A stretch of DNA of 64,000 nucleotides from Acidobacteriota bacterium (GTDB lineage: Bacteria > Acidobacteriota > Vicinamibacteria > Vicinamibacterales > SCN-69-37). Made by a program: the position numbers and the translations under genes. Below, one piece after another: positions 18,558 through 27,462 of this stretch (position 1 is its first letter; each line of letters opens with the position of its first letter). Below the pieces are notes generated by a model. The model saw only the letters and a program-made list of their open reading frames with translations, had not been told where the DNA came from and ran no database searches. The DNA lies in the NCBI GenBank assembly GCA_020853395.1, contig JADYYY010000019.1, forward strand, positions 124,001 to 188,000, written 5' to 3'.

Positions 18558-19460
18558 ATGCCGACCCGCCGCCCGCCCGATCGTTCGCCCGCGCCACCCA
18601 GCCCTGGCGGTCCGAAGAAGACGACGAAGGCGCGGCCGGCGCGGATGTCGTCGGGGCTCGTGGCGCTGAGCTCGGCGGCGGTCCTGAGCGTGTACGCGGC
18701 CGGGTTCGCGCGCACGAAAGCCTCGGCGGATCGGATCGCGGACGCGAGCGCCCGCCGGTCCATGCCCGGCGAGGCGGAGTTCGGCCGCGGGCGGGCGGCG
18801 TCCATGGGCCCGGCGCCCTCCGCGGCGCCCTCCCCGCAGCCTGCGGCCGCTCTGCCGACAGACGATCCCTCGAAATCGGCGCCGGCGCCTTCCGCCGCGG
18901 CCCCTGCCGCGGCGCCGGGTGCGGTTGAGACGGTAACGGCGCCGGCCCAGGGTCAGGGCGGGGCGCCAGGTGAAGCGCGCGTGGCCGCGGCGCAGGCGAA
19001 GACGGCCGCGACCGCAGCGGTGCCGGCCACTGCCACCGTGCCGGCGGACGCGGCGCCCGCTCCGGACGTTCACGTTCCCTCGGGCACGTCCGATAGCCAC
19101 GAGACCGGCGGGACGACGTCGACGGCATCGGCAGCACCGGTGCCGGCCGCGGCGGCCATCGAGACGCCCGCGGCTCCGGCGCCGAAGCCGCAGGCACCGG
19201 GCCTGAAGGACGGCACCTACACCGGCTGGGGCACCTGCCGGCACGGCGACGTCCAGGCCGAGGTGGTGATCGCCGGCGGCCGCATCACGTCGGCGCGCAT
19301 CTCGCAGTGCTGGACGCGCTACACCTGCAACTGGCTGGATCCGGTCGTGCCGCAGGTCGTGCAGCGCCAGAGCCCGGCCGTCGACTACGTGTCGGGCGCG
19401 ACGCAGAGCACCGACGCGTTCTACTACGCCGTGCTCGACGCGCTCCTGAAAGCGAAGTGA
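18558..19460 (+). CDS. Exported FMN-binding domain protein (covalent flavin carrier)
   Basis: This 300-residue protein has an N-terminal membrane anchor (about 30-50) and a long Ala/Pro-rich linker (about 75-210). A C-terminal FMN-binding domain (about 212-300) resembles those of RnfG and NqrC. The flavin attachment motif is SGATQST, with Thr282 as the predicted FMN ester site. The domain also contains three cysteines (GTCRHG, SQCWTRYTC). The ATG at 18558 is chosen because it opens the basic-hydrophobic N-terminus. The next gene encodes the ApbE transferase that would load the flavin. The linker suggests a tethered domain outside the membrane that shuttles electrons. Confidence 0.88.
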   Translation: MPTRRPPDRSPAPPSPGGPKKTTKARPARMSSGLVALSSAAVLSVYAAGFARTKASADRIADASARRSMPGEAEFGRGRAASMGPAPSAAPSPQPAAALPTDDPSKSAPAPSAAAPAAAPGAVETVTAPAQGQGGAPGEARVAAAQAKTAATAAVPATATVPADAAPAPDVHVPSGTSDSHETGGTTSTASAAPVPAAAAIETPAAPAPKPQAPGLKDGTYTGWGTCRHGDVQAEVVIAGGRITSARISQCWTRYTCNWLDPVVPQVVQRQSPAVDYVSGATQSTDAFYYAVLDALLKAK

Positions 19461-20401
19461 GCGCGGCGCCGCTGAGCCACGATCGCGCCCTCGATTCGAC
19501 GACCCGCGCCGGCGTGGCGATGGGCACGATCGTCACGATGCGGATCGCCCATCACGGGCCGGCGCGCGACCCGAGCGGACGCGGCCGCGAGGCGGCCCTC
19601 GACGCGGCGTTCTCCTGGTTCGTCGAGGTCGAGCGCCGCTGCAGCCGGTTCGATCCGGCGAGCGAGCTGCGTGCGCTGACCGCGCGCGTGGGCGAGGCCG
19701 TCGCGGTCAGCCCGATGCTCTTCGCCGCTGTCGAGTTCGCCGTCGCCGTCGCCGCCGAGACCGACGGCGCGTTCGATCCGACCGTCGGCCGCGATCTGGA
19801 ACAACGCGGCTTCGACACCGACTACCGGACGCGCACCGCCGCGCCGACGACGGTCGACGCGGCGGGGGCGACGTACCGCGACGTGACGCTCGGCGCCGGG
19901 CGCGGCACGGTGCGGCTCGAGCGGCCGCTCCTGCTGGACCTCGGCGCCGTGGCGAAAGGGCTCGCGATCGACATGGCCGCGCGCGAGCTCGAGGCGTTCG
20001 AACACTTCGCGATCGACGCGGGCGGCGACGTGTTCGTCGCCGGCCACGGTCCCGACGGCCGCCCGTGGTCGGTCGGCATCCGGCACCCGCGGCACGACGA
20101 CCTGCTCGGCGTCGTGCGCGTGTCGAACGCGGCCGTGTGCACGTCGGGCGACTACGAGCGGCCCGGCGGCTCCGAGGGTCACCACGTCGTGGACGGCCGC
20201 ACGCGCCGCACCGCGCTCGCGGCCGTCAGCGCGACGACGATCGCGCCGACGGCGCTGGCGGCCGACGCGCTCGCGACCGCAGCGTTCGTGCTCGGCCCCG
20301 CCGGCGGGATCGCCCTGCTCGAACGCCACGGCGTCGACGGGCTCATCGTCGCCTCCGATCTCACGCGTCACGTCACCGCAGGATTCGATCGCCATGCGTA
20401 A
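19457..20401 (+). CDS. apbE: FAD:protein FMN transferase (ApbE)
   Basis: This 314-residue flavin transferase covalently attaches FMN from FAD to a threonine of partner proteins. Family motifs are GTIVTMRI at the start, ASELRALT, DLGAVAKGLAID, the AIDAGGDVFVAG strand-loop, and the metal-binding end ATTIAPTALAADALATAAFVLG. There is no obvious signal peptide. GTG 19457 overlaps the TGA of the FMN-binding gene in GTGA, which implies coupled translation and fixes the start. The natural substrate is almost certainly the SGAT-motif protein encoded just before it. Confidence 0.92.
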   Translation: MSAAPLSHDRALDSTTRAGVAMGTIVTMRIAHHGPARDPSGRGREAALDAAFSWFVEVERRCSRFDPASELRALTARVGEAVAVSPMLFAAVEFAVAVAAETDGAFDPTVGRDLEQRGFDTDYRTRTAAPTTVDAAGATYRDVTLGAGRGTVRLERPLLLDLGAVAKGLAIDMAARELEAFEHFAIDAGGDVFVAGHGPDGRPWSVGIRHPRHDDLLGVVRVSNAAVCTSGDYERPGGSEGHHVVDGRTRRTALAAVSATTIAPTALAADALATAAFVLGPAGGIALLERHGVDGLIVASDLTRHVTAGFDRHA

Positions 20402-21239
20402 GTTCTTCCGGACGCCCAAGGGGCTGCTGCTCATCGTGCTCGTCGGGCTCGTCGCGATCGCGGCCCCGCACGAAGGCCTCGCCGTCGTCGTGCCCGGGCT
20501 CGCCGCGGCCGTCGTGCTCGCCGGCCTGCTCGACGCCGCCATCCTCCGCGTTCGCGACGGCGGCTGGGCGTTCCCGAGCGGCGCCGTCCTCACGGCGCTG
20601 ATCGTCGCGATGGTGCTCAGCTCGCGCGAGCCATGGCACGTCACCGCCGCGACGGCCGTGCTCGCGATCGTCTCCAAGTACGTGTGTCGCTATCGCACGG
20701 CCAACGTGTTCAATCCGGCCGCGCTCGCGATGGTCGCGACGTTCTACCTGTTCGACACCGGGCACAGTTGGTGGGGCGCGCTGCCCGACGTGGCGCCGCC
20801 GTTCCTGATCCTGCTCTTCGTGGCCGGCCTCTTCATCACGGACCGCGTCAACAAGATGCCGATGGTCCTCGCGTTCCTCGGCGCCTACTACGGGCTCTTC
20901 ACCGGCATGGCGTTCGCCGGCGACCCGCGATGGGTCGCCGAGATCTACCGCACGCCGGACGTGCAGGCCGTGCTGTACTTCGCGTTCTTCATCCTCACCG
21001 ATCCGCCGACGTCGCCCACGAAGTACCGGCACCAGGTGATCTGCGGCGTGCTCGTCGCCGTGACGAGCGTCGTCTTCTTCGAAGCGCTCGGCGTCGTGTA
21101 CTACCTCCTGGCTGGCGTGCTCGTCGGCAACGTGTGGGAGACGTGGCGCCGCTGGCGCGCGCACCGGGGCCGGGAGCGCCAGCATCGCCATCCCCGGCGC
21201 GCGCACGACGCGGCGGCCGGCACGGCCGTCATCGCGTAG
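20394..21239 (+). CDS. RnfD/NqrB-like (UnbU-type) membrane protein
   Basis: This 281-residue polytopic protein has about eight hydrophobic segments and resembles the RnfD/NqrB family, in particular the shorter members named after UnbU of enediyne clusters. Typical stretches are GWAFPSGAVLTALIVAMVLS, KYRTANVFNPAALAM-like sequence (YRTANVFNPAALAM) and ILTDPPTSPTKYR. The TDPPTSPT segment lies where RnfD/NqrB carry flavin-bearing threonines, but covalent FMN here is only a guess. The ATG at 20394 overlaps the apbE end by eight bases. Membership in the same operon as the FMN protein and ApbE points to a transmembrane electron-transfer role. Confidence 0.82.
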   Translation: MRKFFRTPKGLLLIVLVGLVAIAAPHEGLAVVVPGLAAAVVLAGLLDAAILRVRDGGWAFPSGAVLTALIVAMVLSSREPWHVTAATAVLAIVSKYVCRYRTANVFNPAALAMVATFYLFDTGHSWWGALPDVAPPFLILLFVAGLFITDRVNKMPMVLAFLGAYYGLFTGMAFAGDPRWVAEIYRTPDVQAVLYFAFFILTDPPTSPTKYRHQVICGVLVAVTSVVFFEALGVVYYLLAGVLVGNVWETWRRWRAHRGRERQHRHPRRAHDAAAGTAVIA

Positions 21240-21244
21240 CACGC

Positions 21245-22282
21245 ATGCGGGCAATCGAGATCGCCGGCGCCGGCGGCCCCGAGGTGCTGGTGCCGGTCGA
21301 GCGCCCGGATCCGCATCCCGGTCCCGGCGAGGTCTTGATCGACGTTCACGCCGCCGGCGTGAACCGGCCCGACCTGATGCAGCGCGAGGGCCGGTATCCG
21401 CCGCCGCCCGGCGTCACCGACATCCCCGGTCTCGAAGTCGCCGGCCGCATCGTCGCGATCGGATCGTCCGAGGTGGACGCGGAGGCGGAGGGCACTGCGG
21501 CGGGCGCGGCGAGCGCCGGCGATCGGCCGCGTCGCGAATGGCAGGTGGGTGACGTGGTGATGGCGCTCGTCGCTGGAGGCGGCTATGCCGAGCTCGTCGC
21601 GGCGCCGGCGGTGCAGTGCCTGCCGATCCCGGCTGGCCTGTCGACGATCGAGGCGGCCGCGATGCCGGAGACGTACTTCACCGTGTGGACGAACGTCTTC
21701 GAGCTCGGGCGGCTGCGCCCGGGCGAGCGGCTGCTCGTGCACGGCGGCGCGGGCGGCATCGGCACGACCGCGATCCAGATGGCCGTGGCGCGCGGCGCGT
21801 CGGTGATCGCGACGGCCGGGACTGACGCGAAGTGCCGCGCGTGCGAGCGCCTCGGCGCGGCGCGCGTGGTGAACTACCGCTCCGAGGACTTCGTGGCCGC
21901 CGTCGCCGATGCCACCGGCGGGCGCGGCGTGGACGTCGTGCTGGACATCGTCGGCGGCGACTACACGCCACGCAACCTGAGCTGTCTCGCGATGGACGGG
22001 CGGCTGGTGCAGATCGCGGTGATGGGCGGTGTGGTCGCGGCCGTGCCGCTCTTCACGATCATGCGGCGGCGGCTCACGCTCACCGGATCGACGCTGCGCC
22101 CGCGCACGCCCGCGGAGAAGGGCGCCATCGCGGCCGCGGTCGAACGCGAGATCTGGCCGCTCGTCGAGGTTGGCCGCGTGCGGCCCGTGATCGACCGTAC
22201 CTATCCGCTCGCGGACGCGGCCGACGCCCATCGCCGGCTGGAGAGCGGGGACGCGATCGGGAAGGTCGTCCTGCTACGCTGA
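21245..22282 (+). CDS. NAD(P)H:quinone oxidoreductase, zinc-free MDR family
   Basis: This 345-residue medium-chain dehydrogenase/reductase belongs to the quinone oxidoreductase/PIG3-like group. The N-terminal domain contains [18 protein letters not shown] and the cofactor domain the glycine motif [16 protein letters not shown]. Structural zinc cysteines are absent, as usual for this branch. An Ala/Glu-rich insertion (about residues 78-98) is not typical. It starts five bases after the membrane-protein stop, so it is part of the same operon and may link NAD(P)H or quinone to the flavin module. Confidence 0.9.
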   Translation: MRAIEIAGAGGPEVLVPVERPDPHPGPGEVLIDVHAAGVNRPDLMQREGRYPPPPGVTDIPGLEVAGRIVAIGSSEVDAEAEGTAAGAASAGDRPRREWQVGDVVMALVAGGGYAELVAAPAVQCLPIPAGLSTIEAAAMPETYFTVWTNVFELGRLRPGERLLVHGGAGGIGTTAIQMAVARGASVIATAGTDAKCRACERLGAARVVNYRSEDFVAAVADATGGRGVDVVLDIVGGDYTPRNLSCLAMDGRLVQIAVMGGVVAAVPLFTIMRRRLTLTGSTLRPRTPAEKGAIAAAVEREIWPLVEVGRVRPVIDRTYPLADAADAHRRLESGDAIGKVVLLR

Positions 22283-23110
22283 CCCGAGCGACGTCTTCTT
22301 GAACTCGGCGACGCGCTCCGTGATGGCGACCTCCACCGGCAGCCGCTCCATGCTGCTCGCGCCGTAGAAGCCGGCGATGCCGCGCGTGCGGCCCAGGATG
22401 TACTCGAAATCCTCCGGCTCGCTGATCGGCCCGCCGTGACAGATGACGAGCGCGTCCGGGCGCGTGGCGACCGCCGCGTCGCGGATCCGCTGGATGCGAT
22501 CGACGCACTCGTCGAGCGTGAGCGCCGTCTTCGCGCCGATCATGCCCTTGGTCGTGAGCCCCATGTGCGCCACGAGGACGTCGGCGCCGGCGCGCGCCAT
22601 CGCGATGGCGTCCTGATCGTTGAACACGTACGGCGTGGTCAGCAGATCCATCCGGCGCGCGAGCGCGATCATCTCGACTTCCTTCGCGTAGCTCATCCCC
22701 GTCTCCTCGAGGTTCTCGCGGAAGACGCCGTCGATGAGCCCGACGGTCGGGAAGTTCTGCACGCCGGCGAACCCCGCGCGCTTCACCTCCTCGAGGAACA
22801 CCGGCATCAGGCGGAACGGATCCGTGCCGCACACGCCGGCGAGCACGGGGATCTGCCTGACGACCGGCAGCACCTCGCGCGCCATCTCCATGACGATGGC
22901 GTTGGCGTCGCCGTAGGGCATGAGGCCGGAGAGCGAGCCGTGCCCGGCCATGCGGAACCGGCCGGAGTTGTAGATCACGATCAGGTCCGCACCGCCCGCT
23001 TCGGCGGTCTTGCCCGACAGGCCGGTGCCGGCTCCGGCGCCGATGATCGGCACCCCACGGGCCACCTGCTCGCGCAGCCTGGCGACGACGTCGGAACGGC
23101 GAACGCTCAT
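22274..23110 (-). CDS. Phosphoenolpyruvate hydrolase family TIM-barrel protein
   Basis: This 278-residue protein matches the PEP_hydrolase-type TIM barrel that also forms the C-terminal part of the plant Tm-1 virus resistance protein. Family stretches are [54 protein letters not shown] and [11 protein letters not shown]. The biochemical activity in bacteria is not established; the family name comes from annotation. The stop overlaps the convergent quinone oxidoreductase by nine bases. A TAGAAT hexamer nine bases before ATG, with no Shine-Dalgarno, suggests a leaderless mRNA. Confidence 0.85.
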   Translation of the reverse strand: MSVRRSDVVARLREQVARGVPIIGAGAGTGLSGKTAEAGGADLIVIYNSGRFRMAGHGSLSGLMPYGDANAIVMEMAREVLPVVRQIPVLAGVCGTDPFRLMPVFLEEVKRAGFAGVQNFPTVGLIDGVFRENLEETGMSYAKEVEMIALARRMDLLTTPYVFNDQDAIAMARAGADVLVAHMGLTTKGMIGAKTALTLDECVDRIQRIRDAAVATRPDALVICHGGPISEPEDFEYILGRTRGIAGFYGASSMERLPVEVAITERVAEFKKTSLGSA

Positions 23111-23476
23111 AGGGCCGACATTCTACGTCGTGTGCCGCCGCGCGACGTCACGCGTGGCCGCACGCGCGTCAGGGTCATGCGGGCGCCGTGTGCGGCGGGG
23201 CGACCGACGCGGATCTCGAGGAACCGCGGCCCAAGCCGCCGGCTCGGTCGCGACGTGCCGGAAATCGCGGGCCTGTCGTGAGCACTCGGAGCGAGACGCT
23301 GTACGTCGAACACGGCAGCCCACGTTCCGCCACGGGCACAGCGCCACACGCGAATGTGCCGTTTCCCGATGCTCTGGCGCAGGGCAAAGGTGGCGCCGCG
23401 AGTGCCGCTCTTGGCGGATCGGCCTCTTCGTTGCCGTCCGATCGGCCACCGTTGGCCCGCCCCCTCCCCCCCCCTT
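23111..23476. other. Gene-free stretch, partly heptamer repeat
   Basis: No supportable gene lies between the PEP hydrolase-family start and the HTH-TOBE stop. The 23111-23140 end holds the likely promoter of the first gene. The 23460-23476 end is pyrimidine-rich with a run of nine C residues at the border of the heptamer array that continues into the regulator gene. Confidence 0.55.
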
Positions 23477-23530
23477 TTACCTTCTCCCCTCTTTCCTTTG
23501 CCCTTTACCCTCTGCCCTTTGCCCTTTGGT
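23466..23530. repeat. Heptamer repeat array (CCCTTTG type)
   Basis: A pyrimidine-rich array of seven-base units (CCCTTTG, CCCTCTG, CCCTTTA and decayed variants) runs from the intergenic space into the 3' end of the HTH-TOBE gene, where it encodes the Lys/Gly/Arg/Glu-rich tail. A poly-C run flanks it. Confidence 0.8.
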
Positions 23531-24013
23531 TGTCGGTTCGCAGCCGATCATCACCTCGGTCGCCTTGATCAGCGCGATCGCGGGCTGGCCGCGCCGCAGG
23601 CCGAGGGCAGCGACCGCGTCGCGCGTGATGACGGCCGTCAAGATCTCGCTGCCGATGCGGAGGCGCACCTGCGCGAGCAGGCCGTCGCTCCGCACTTCCT
23701 CGATGACGCCGCGCAGTTGGTTGCGCGTGCTCAACGCGATCACCGACGGTGCCGCGGCCGATCGCGCCGGGGCGCGCCGGTGATCGGGCAGCCGGCCCTG
23801 GCCGGCCAGGAGGCGCTCGACCTCCGAGACCGGCACCCGGTGGTGGCCGCCGCGCGTGCGCACGGTGCGGATGCCGCCCTGGTAGATCCATTGCTTGAGC
23901 GTCGAGTAGCTCACGCCGAGCCGCTCGGCGGCCGTGCTCGCGGTCAGGAGGGAACTGCGATCTGCCGGCACGGCTGGCAGGTCGTGGGCACTCGGGGCGA
24001 GGCGTCGTGTCAT
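23477..24013 (-). CDS. Molybdate-type regulator: excisionase-like HTH plus TOBE domain
   Basis: This 178-residue DNA-binding protein has a MerR/excisionase-type helix-turn-helix (about 22-70: TASTAAERLGVSYSTLKQW, then RTRGGHHRVPVSEVERLL). A single TOBE/Mop domain (about 88-155: STRNQLRGVIEEVRSDGL, VITRDAVAALGL, ALIKATEVMIG) binds molybdate or tungstate in relatives. This is not classical ModE, which has a winged helix and two TOBE repeats. It is divergent from modA and probably controls it. The last 16 residues (KGQRAEGKGQRKEGRR) are encoded by heptamer repeats and look acquired. TATATT six bases before ATG suggests a leaderless mRNA. Confidence 0.87.
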   Translation of the reverse strand: MTRRLAPSAHDLPAVPADRSSLLTASTAAERLGVSYSTLKQWIYQGGIRTVRTRGGHHRVPVSEVERLLAGQGRLPDHRRAPARSAAAPSVIALSTRNQLRGVIEEVRSDGLLAQVRLRIGSEILTAVITRDAVAALGLRRGQPAIALIKATEVMIGCEPTTKGQRAEGKGQRKEGRR

Positions 24014-24019
24014 GCGCCC

Positions 24020-24025
24020 AATATA
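24020..24025 (-). promoter_or_regulatory. TATATT -10 element of the HTH-TOBE gene
   Basis: On the minus strand TATATT ends six bases before ATG 24013, and no Shine-Dalgarno is present. The same bases on the plus strand are part of AATATAGCGCGAT, reminiscent of a ModE half-site, within the space shared with modA. Autoregulation is an inference. Confidence 0.45.
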
Positions 24026-24093
24026 GCGCGATCCGATTCGCGGCGATTTCGTACGTTTTGATCGACGATTCGGTGCGGGCTACCCTCGACGAC

Positions 24094-24939
24094 GTGGTCT
24101 CGACCCGTCGTCGAGTCGGCCCGACGTGGATCGCCGCCGGCGTGCTCTCGCTGGCGGCGGCGGTCGTCGCCATCGTGTCCGTCGGCTGCGCCGGCAGGGC
24201 GCCGGCCGATCGGCCGCGTCCGTCCGCGACCGTCTTCGCCGCCGCCTCCCTGCAATCGGTGCTCGACGATCTCGCGCCGCGGATCGCCCGCGACATCGGC
24301 GTCGACGTGCACCCGTCCTACGCCGCCAGCTCGGTGCTCGCCCGGCAGATCGAGCACGGCGCGCCGGCGGATCTCTTCATCTCCGCCGATCAGGCCTGGA
24401 TGGACGATGCGGCGGCGCACGGGCGGATTCAGGCCGGGTCGCGCGTCGATCTCGTGGGCAATGCGCTCGTCCTCATCGCGCCGGCGGCCCGGCCGATCTC
24501 GCTGACGCTCACGGCTGGCGCGCCGATCGCCGCGGCGCTCGCCGGCGGCCGGCTGGCCGTCGCGGATCCCGACACCGTGCCGGCCGGAAGATACGCTCGC
24601 GCGGCGCTGACGCGCCTGGGCGTGTGGCAGGACGTAGCCGATCGGCTCGCGCCGGCCGACAACGTGCGCGCGGCGCTGCTCTTCGTCGCCCGCGGCGAAG
24701 CGCCGCTCGGCATCGTGTACCGTACCGACGCGATCGCCGAACCGCGCGTCGCGATCGTCGACGTCTTCCCGGCCGGCACCCACCCGCCCATCGTCTACCC
24801 GGCCGCCCTCACCGTGACCGCATCGCCCCACAGCGCCCGCGTCCTCGACTACCTCCACTCCGCCGACGCCATCGCCGTCTTCCTTCGCCACGGCTTCACG
24901 ATCGTCGATCCCGAGCACCAAGGTACGCGGACCGAATAG
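24094..24939 (+). CDS. modA: Molybdate ABC transporter substrate-binding protein
   Basis: This 281-residue periplasmic binding protein of the ModA family has FAAASLQSVLDDLAP after the signal region, the ligand-loop SYAASSVLARQIEHGAPADLFISAD, GNALVLIAP, and the C-terminal YPAALTVTA. It binds molybdate or tungstate for a ModBC importer, but no modB or modC follows in the window. A hydrophobic export segment lies just after RRRVGPTW and ends near SVGC, a weak lipobox. GTG 24094 is preferred; GTG 24073 would add seven residues. The divergent HTH-TOBE gene is the probable regulator. Confidence 0.87.
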   Translation: MVSTRRRVGPTWIAAGVLSLAAAVVAIVSVGCAGRAPADRPRPSATVFAAASLQSVLDDLAPRIARDIGVDVHPSYAASSVLARQIEHGAPADLFISADQAWMDDAAAHGRIQAGSRVDLVGNALVLIAPAARPISLTLTAGAPIAAALAGGRLAVADPDTVPAGRYARAALTRLGVWQDVADRLAPADNVRAALLFVARGEAPLGIVYRTDAIAEPRVAIVDVFPAGTHPPIVYPAALTVTASPHSARVLDYLHSADAIAVFLRHGFTIVDPEHQGTRTE

Positions 24940-24959
24940 GGCTTGCGGTTTACGACTTG

Positions 24960-25055
24960 GGCTCAGGACCCGGGACCCAGGACCCGGGACCCAGGACCCA
25001 GGACCGGGAGACCCAGGACCCTGCGAACCCGGGACCCGGGACTCGGGACCCCGGA
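24960..25055. repeat. Heptamer repeat array (CRGGACC type)
   Basis: Units CAGGACC and CGGGACC, with some decay, fill most of the gap between modA and the sugar-binding protein gene. They are the reverse complement of the units at 13267-13346, so one repeat family occupies both places in opposite orientation. Confidence 0.85.
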
Positions 25056-25070
25056 CCGGCCCTCCTGCGC

Positions 25071-25076
25071 TATCCT
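25071..25076 (+). promoter_or_regulatory. TATCCT -10-like element, leaderless start
   Basis: TATCCT ends eight bases before ATG 25085 of the sugar-binding protein gene, immediately downstream of the heptamer array. There is no Shine-Dalgarno, so the transcript may begin at or next to the start codon. Confidence 0.4.
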
Positions 25077-25084
25077 CTCTCCCC

Positions 25085-25996
25085 ATGCGTCGCCTTCTGA
25101 CGGTTCTGATCCCGCTGCTCGCCGTCGTGAGCTGCGGCGGCACCGGGTCACCGGCCTCGTCGCGTCCGGTGATCGGGGCCACGCTCCTCACCGGCACGCA
25201 CGCGTTCTACAAGGATCTCGAGGCCGGGATGCGCGAGGCCGCCGCCGCGAAGGGGTTCGATCTCACGGTCGTCGCGTGCGAGATGGATCCGGCGAAGCAG
25301 GCGTCGCAGATCGAGGACCTCGTCGCGCGGCGCGTCCGCGCGCTGATCGTCGCGCCGTGCGACTCGAGCGCGGTCGTGCCGGCGCTCGGGGCGCCCGAGC
25401 GCGCCGGCATCCCGATCTTCACCGTCGACATCGCGGCTCACGGCGGCAAGATCGTGTCGCACGTCGCGAGCGACAACCTCGCCGGCGGGCGGCTCGCGGC
25501 CGAGGCGCTCGCGACGCGCATCGGCGGCAAGGGCAAGGTGGTGATCATCGACCATCCGACGGTGGCCTCGGTGCAGGATCGCGTCAAGGGCTTCGAAGAG
25601 GTGATGGCGAGGTATCCGGACATCACGATCGTGGCCAGGCCGTCGGCCGACGGGCAGCGTGCCCGCGCGACGCAGATCATGGAGGACATGCTGCAGGCGC
25701 ACCGTGATCTCAAGGGCGTTTTCGGCATCAACGACGATTCGGCGCTCGGCGCGGCGAACGTCATCGAAGCCGCTGGCCGCCGCGACATCGTCGTCGTCGG
25801 TTTCGACGCGACGGAGGAAGCGCAGGCGGCGATCCGGCGCGGCAGCCCGCTCGAGGCCGACATCGCGCAGCACCCGCGCAGGATCGGCGAGACGGCGATC
25901 GACATCATCGCCCGCCATCTGTCCGGCGAAGCCGTGCCGGCCGTGGTGGCGGTCGAGGTGGAGGTCGTCGACGAATCCACGCTCGCGGCGAAGTGA
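25085..25996 (+). CDS. Sugar ABC transporter substrate-binding lipoprotein (RbsB-like)
   Basis: This 303-residue periplasmic binding protein (PBP type 1, LacI-like fold) has an N-terminal lipoprotein signal ending in the lipobox AVVSC. Typical elements are GATLLTGTHAFYKDLEAGM, a DPAKQASQIEDLVARRVRAL segment, SDNLAGGRLAAE, and a hinge region GVFGINDDSALGAANVIEAAGR. It delivers a sugar or related polyol to the ATPase and permease encoded directly downstream. The ligand cannot be read from the sequence. The ATPase GTG overlaps its stop by four bases, so the three genes form one operon. Confidence 0.88.
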   Translation: MRRLLTVLIPLLAVVSCGGTGSPASSRPVIGATLLTGTHAFYKDLEAGMREAAAAKGFDLTVVACEMDPAKQASQIEDLVARRVRALIVAPCDSSAVVPALGAPERAGIPIFTVDIAAHGGKIVSHVASDNLAGGRLAAEALATRIGGKGKVVIIDHPTVASVQDRVKGFEEVMARYPDITIVARPSADGQRARATQIMEDMLQAHRDLKGVFGINDDSALGAANVIEAAGRRDIVVVGFDATEEAQAAIRRGSPLEADIAQHPRRIGETAIDIIARHLSGEAVPAVVAVEVEVVDESTLAAK

Positions 25997-27462
25997 GCCT
26001 GCTCTCCGCCGCGGGCGTCTCCAAGAGCTACGGCAGCGTCCGCGTGCTCGACGGCGTGGACTTCGGCGTCGACGCCGGGCAGGTGCACGTCCTGGTCGGC
26101 GAGAACGGCGCCGGCAAGTCCACGTTGATCAAGATCCTCGGCGGCGCCGTCGTGCCCGATGCCGGCGTGGTGCGGCTCGGCGGCCGGCCGCTCGAGCCCG
26201 GCGATCCGCGCGCCGTTCGCCGTCAGGGCCTGAGCATCGTGTACCAGGAGTTCACGCTCGTTCCCGAGATGAGCGTGTTCGACAACCTGGAGCTCGGGCG
26301 CGAGCGCGGGCCCGTGCTCCGCCGGGCGGGCGACGTGCCGCGCGTGCGCACGGTGCTCCAGGATCTCGACCTCGACGTCGATCCCGCCACGCGCGTCGGC
26401 GACCTGAGCGTCGCGCGGCAGCAGCTCGTGGAGATCGCGCGCGGGTTGCTCACCGACGCGCGCGCGCTCGTGCTCGACGAGCCGACCGCGTCGCTCTCGG
26501 GCCGCGAGGTCGACCGGCTGCTGGAGGTCGTGCGCCGCCTCCGCGCGCGCGGCCTCGGCATCGTCTACGTTTCGCACCGCTTCGAGGAGATCTTCGCGAT
26601 CGCCGACCGCATCACGGTGCTGCGCGACGGCCGGGTGGTCGCGGTGACGGATGCCGCCGGCGCGAGCCGGCCGCAGCTCATCCGCTGGATGGTCGGGCGC
26701 GAGGTGTCCGAGGAGTTCCCGCCGCGGACGGCGTCGCCGCGCGAGACCGTGCTCGACGTGGCGAACCTCGCGGCGCCGCCGCGGTTCCACGACGTGAGCC
26801 TGTGCGTGCGGGCGGGCGAGATCGTCGGCCTCGCGGGCCTCGTGGGCGCGGGACGCACGTCGGCCGCGCTCGCGCTGGTCGGCGCGCTGCCGGCACGCGG
26901 GCGCGTCGCGATTGGCGGGCTCGCGGCGACGGTCGGATCGCCGGCCGACGCGATCGCGCACGGTATCGCGTACGTGACCGAGGACCGCAAGGCCCGCGGC
27001 ATCCTGCCGCAGATGAGCACGGCCGCGAACCTGACGCTCACGTATCTCCGGCACTTCACGCGGGCCGGGTTCCTGTCGATTGCGGCCGAGCGCGCCGCCG
27101 CGTCGAGCACGGCGTCGCGATTCCACGTGCGGAGCGCGGGGCTGGACCAGCCGGCCGGCACGCTCTCGGGCGGCAACCAGCAGAAAGCGCTGCTCGGGCG
27201 CTTCCTGCTGCTGCCGCGGCGCGTCGTCGTTCTCGACGAGCCGACGCGCGGCGTGGACGTGGGCGCGCGCGCCGAGATCTACACCCTGATGAACCAGCTC
27301 ACGACCGAAGGGCTCGGCATCCTGATGATCTCGTCCGACCTGCCCGAGCTCATCGGCATGGCGGACCGTGTCGTCGTGATGCGGCAGGGGCGAACGGTGG
27401 GCGAGCTCGCGCGCGGGGCGGCGACGCCCGACGCCGTGATGGCGATGGCGACGGGCGCATGA
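25993..27462 (+). CDS. Sugar ABC transporter ATP-binding protein (RbsA-like, tandem ATPase)
   Basis: This 489-residue protein has two ABC ATPase domains, as in RbsA, MglA and XylG. The first half has Walker A GENGAGKST, a signature-like segment LSVARQQLVEIARG and Walker B ALVLDEPT. The second half has a degenerate Walker A (GLVGAGRTS), an intact signature LSGGNQQKALLGR and VVVLDEPTRGVDVG. That asymmetry is usual for this family. It energises uptake by the RbsC-like permease. The start GTG sits in GTGA with the preceding stop, and its own stop overlaps the permease ATG, which implies coupled translation. Confidence 0.93.
   Translation: MSLLSAAGVSKSYGSVRVLDGVDFGVDAGQVHVLVGENGAGKSTLIKILGGAVVPDAGVVRLGGRPLEPGDPRAVRRQGLSIVYQEFTLVPEMSVFDNLELGRERGPVLRRAGDVPRVRTVLQDLDLDVDPATRVGDLSVARQQLVEIARGLLTDARALVLDEPTASLSGREVDRLLEVVRRLRARGLGIVYVSHRFEEIFAIADRITVLRDGRVVAVTDAAGASRPQLIRWMVGREVSEEFPPRTASPRETVLDVANLAAPPRFHDVSLCVRAGEIVGLAGLVGAGRTSAALALVGALPARGRVAIGGLAATVGSPADAIAHGIAYVTEDRKARGILPQMSTAANLTLTYLRHFTRAGFLSIAAERAAASSTASRFHVRSAGLDQPAGTLSGGNQQKALLGRFLLLPRRVVVLDEPTRGVDVGARAEIYTLMNQLTTEGLGILMISSDLPELIGMADRVVVMRQGRTVGELARGAATPDAVMAMATGA

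Noticed and set aside
13267-25055. Transposon ends suggested by the inverted heptamer arrays at 13.3 and 25.0 kb
   Set aside because: No transposase or target-site duplication is found and the genes between are ordinary chromosomal ones; the arrays are long tandem repeats, not terminal repeats.
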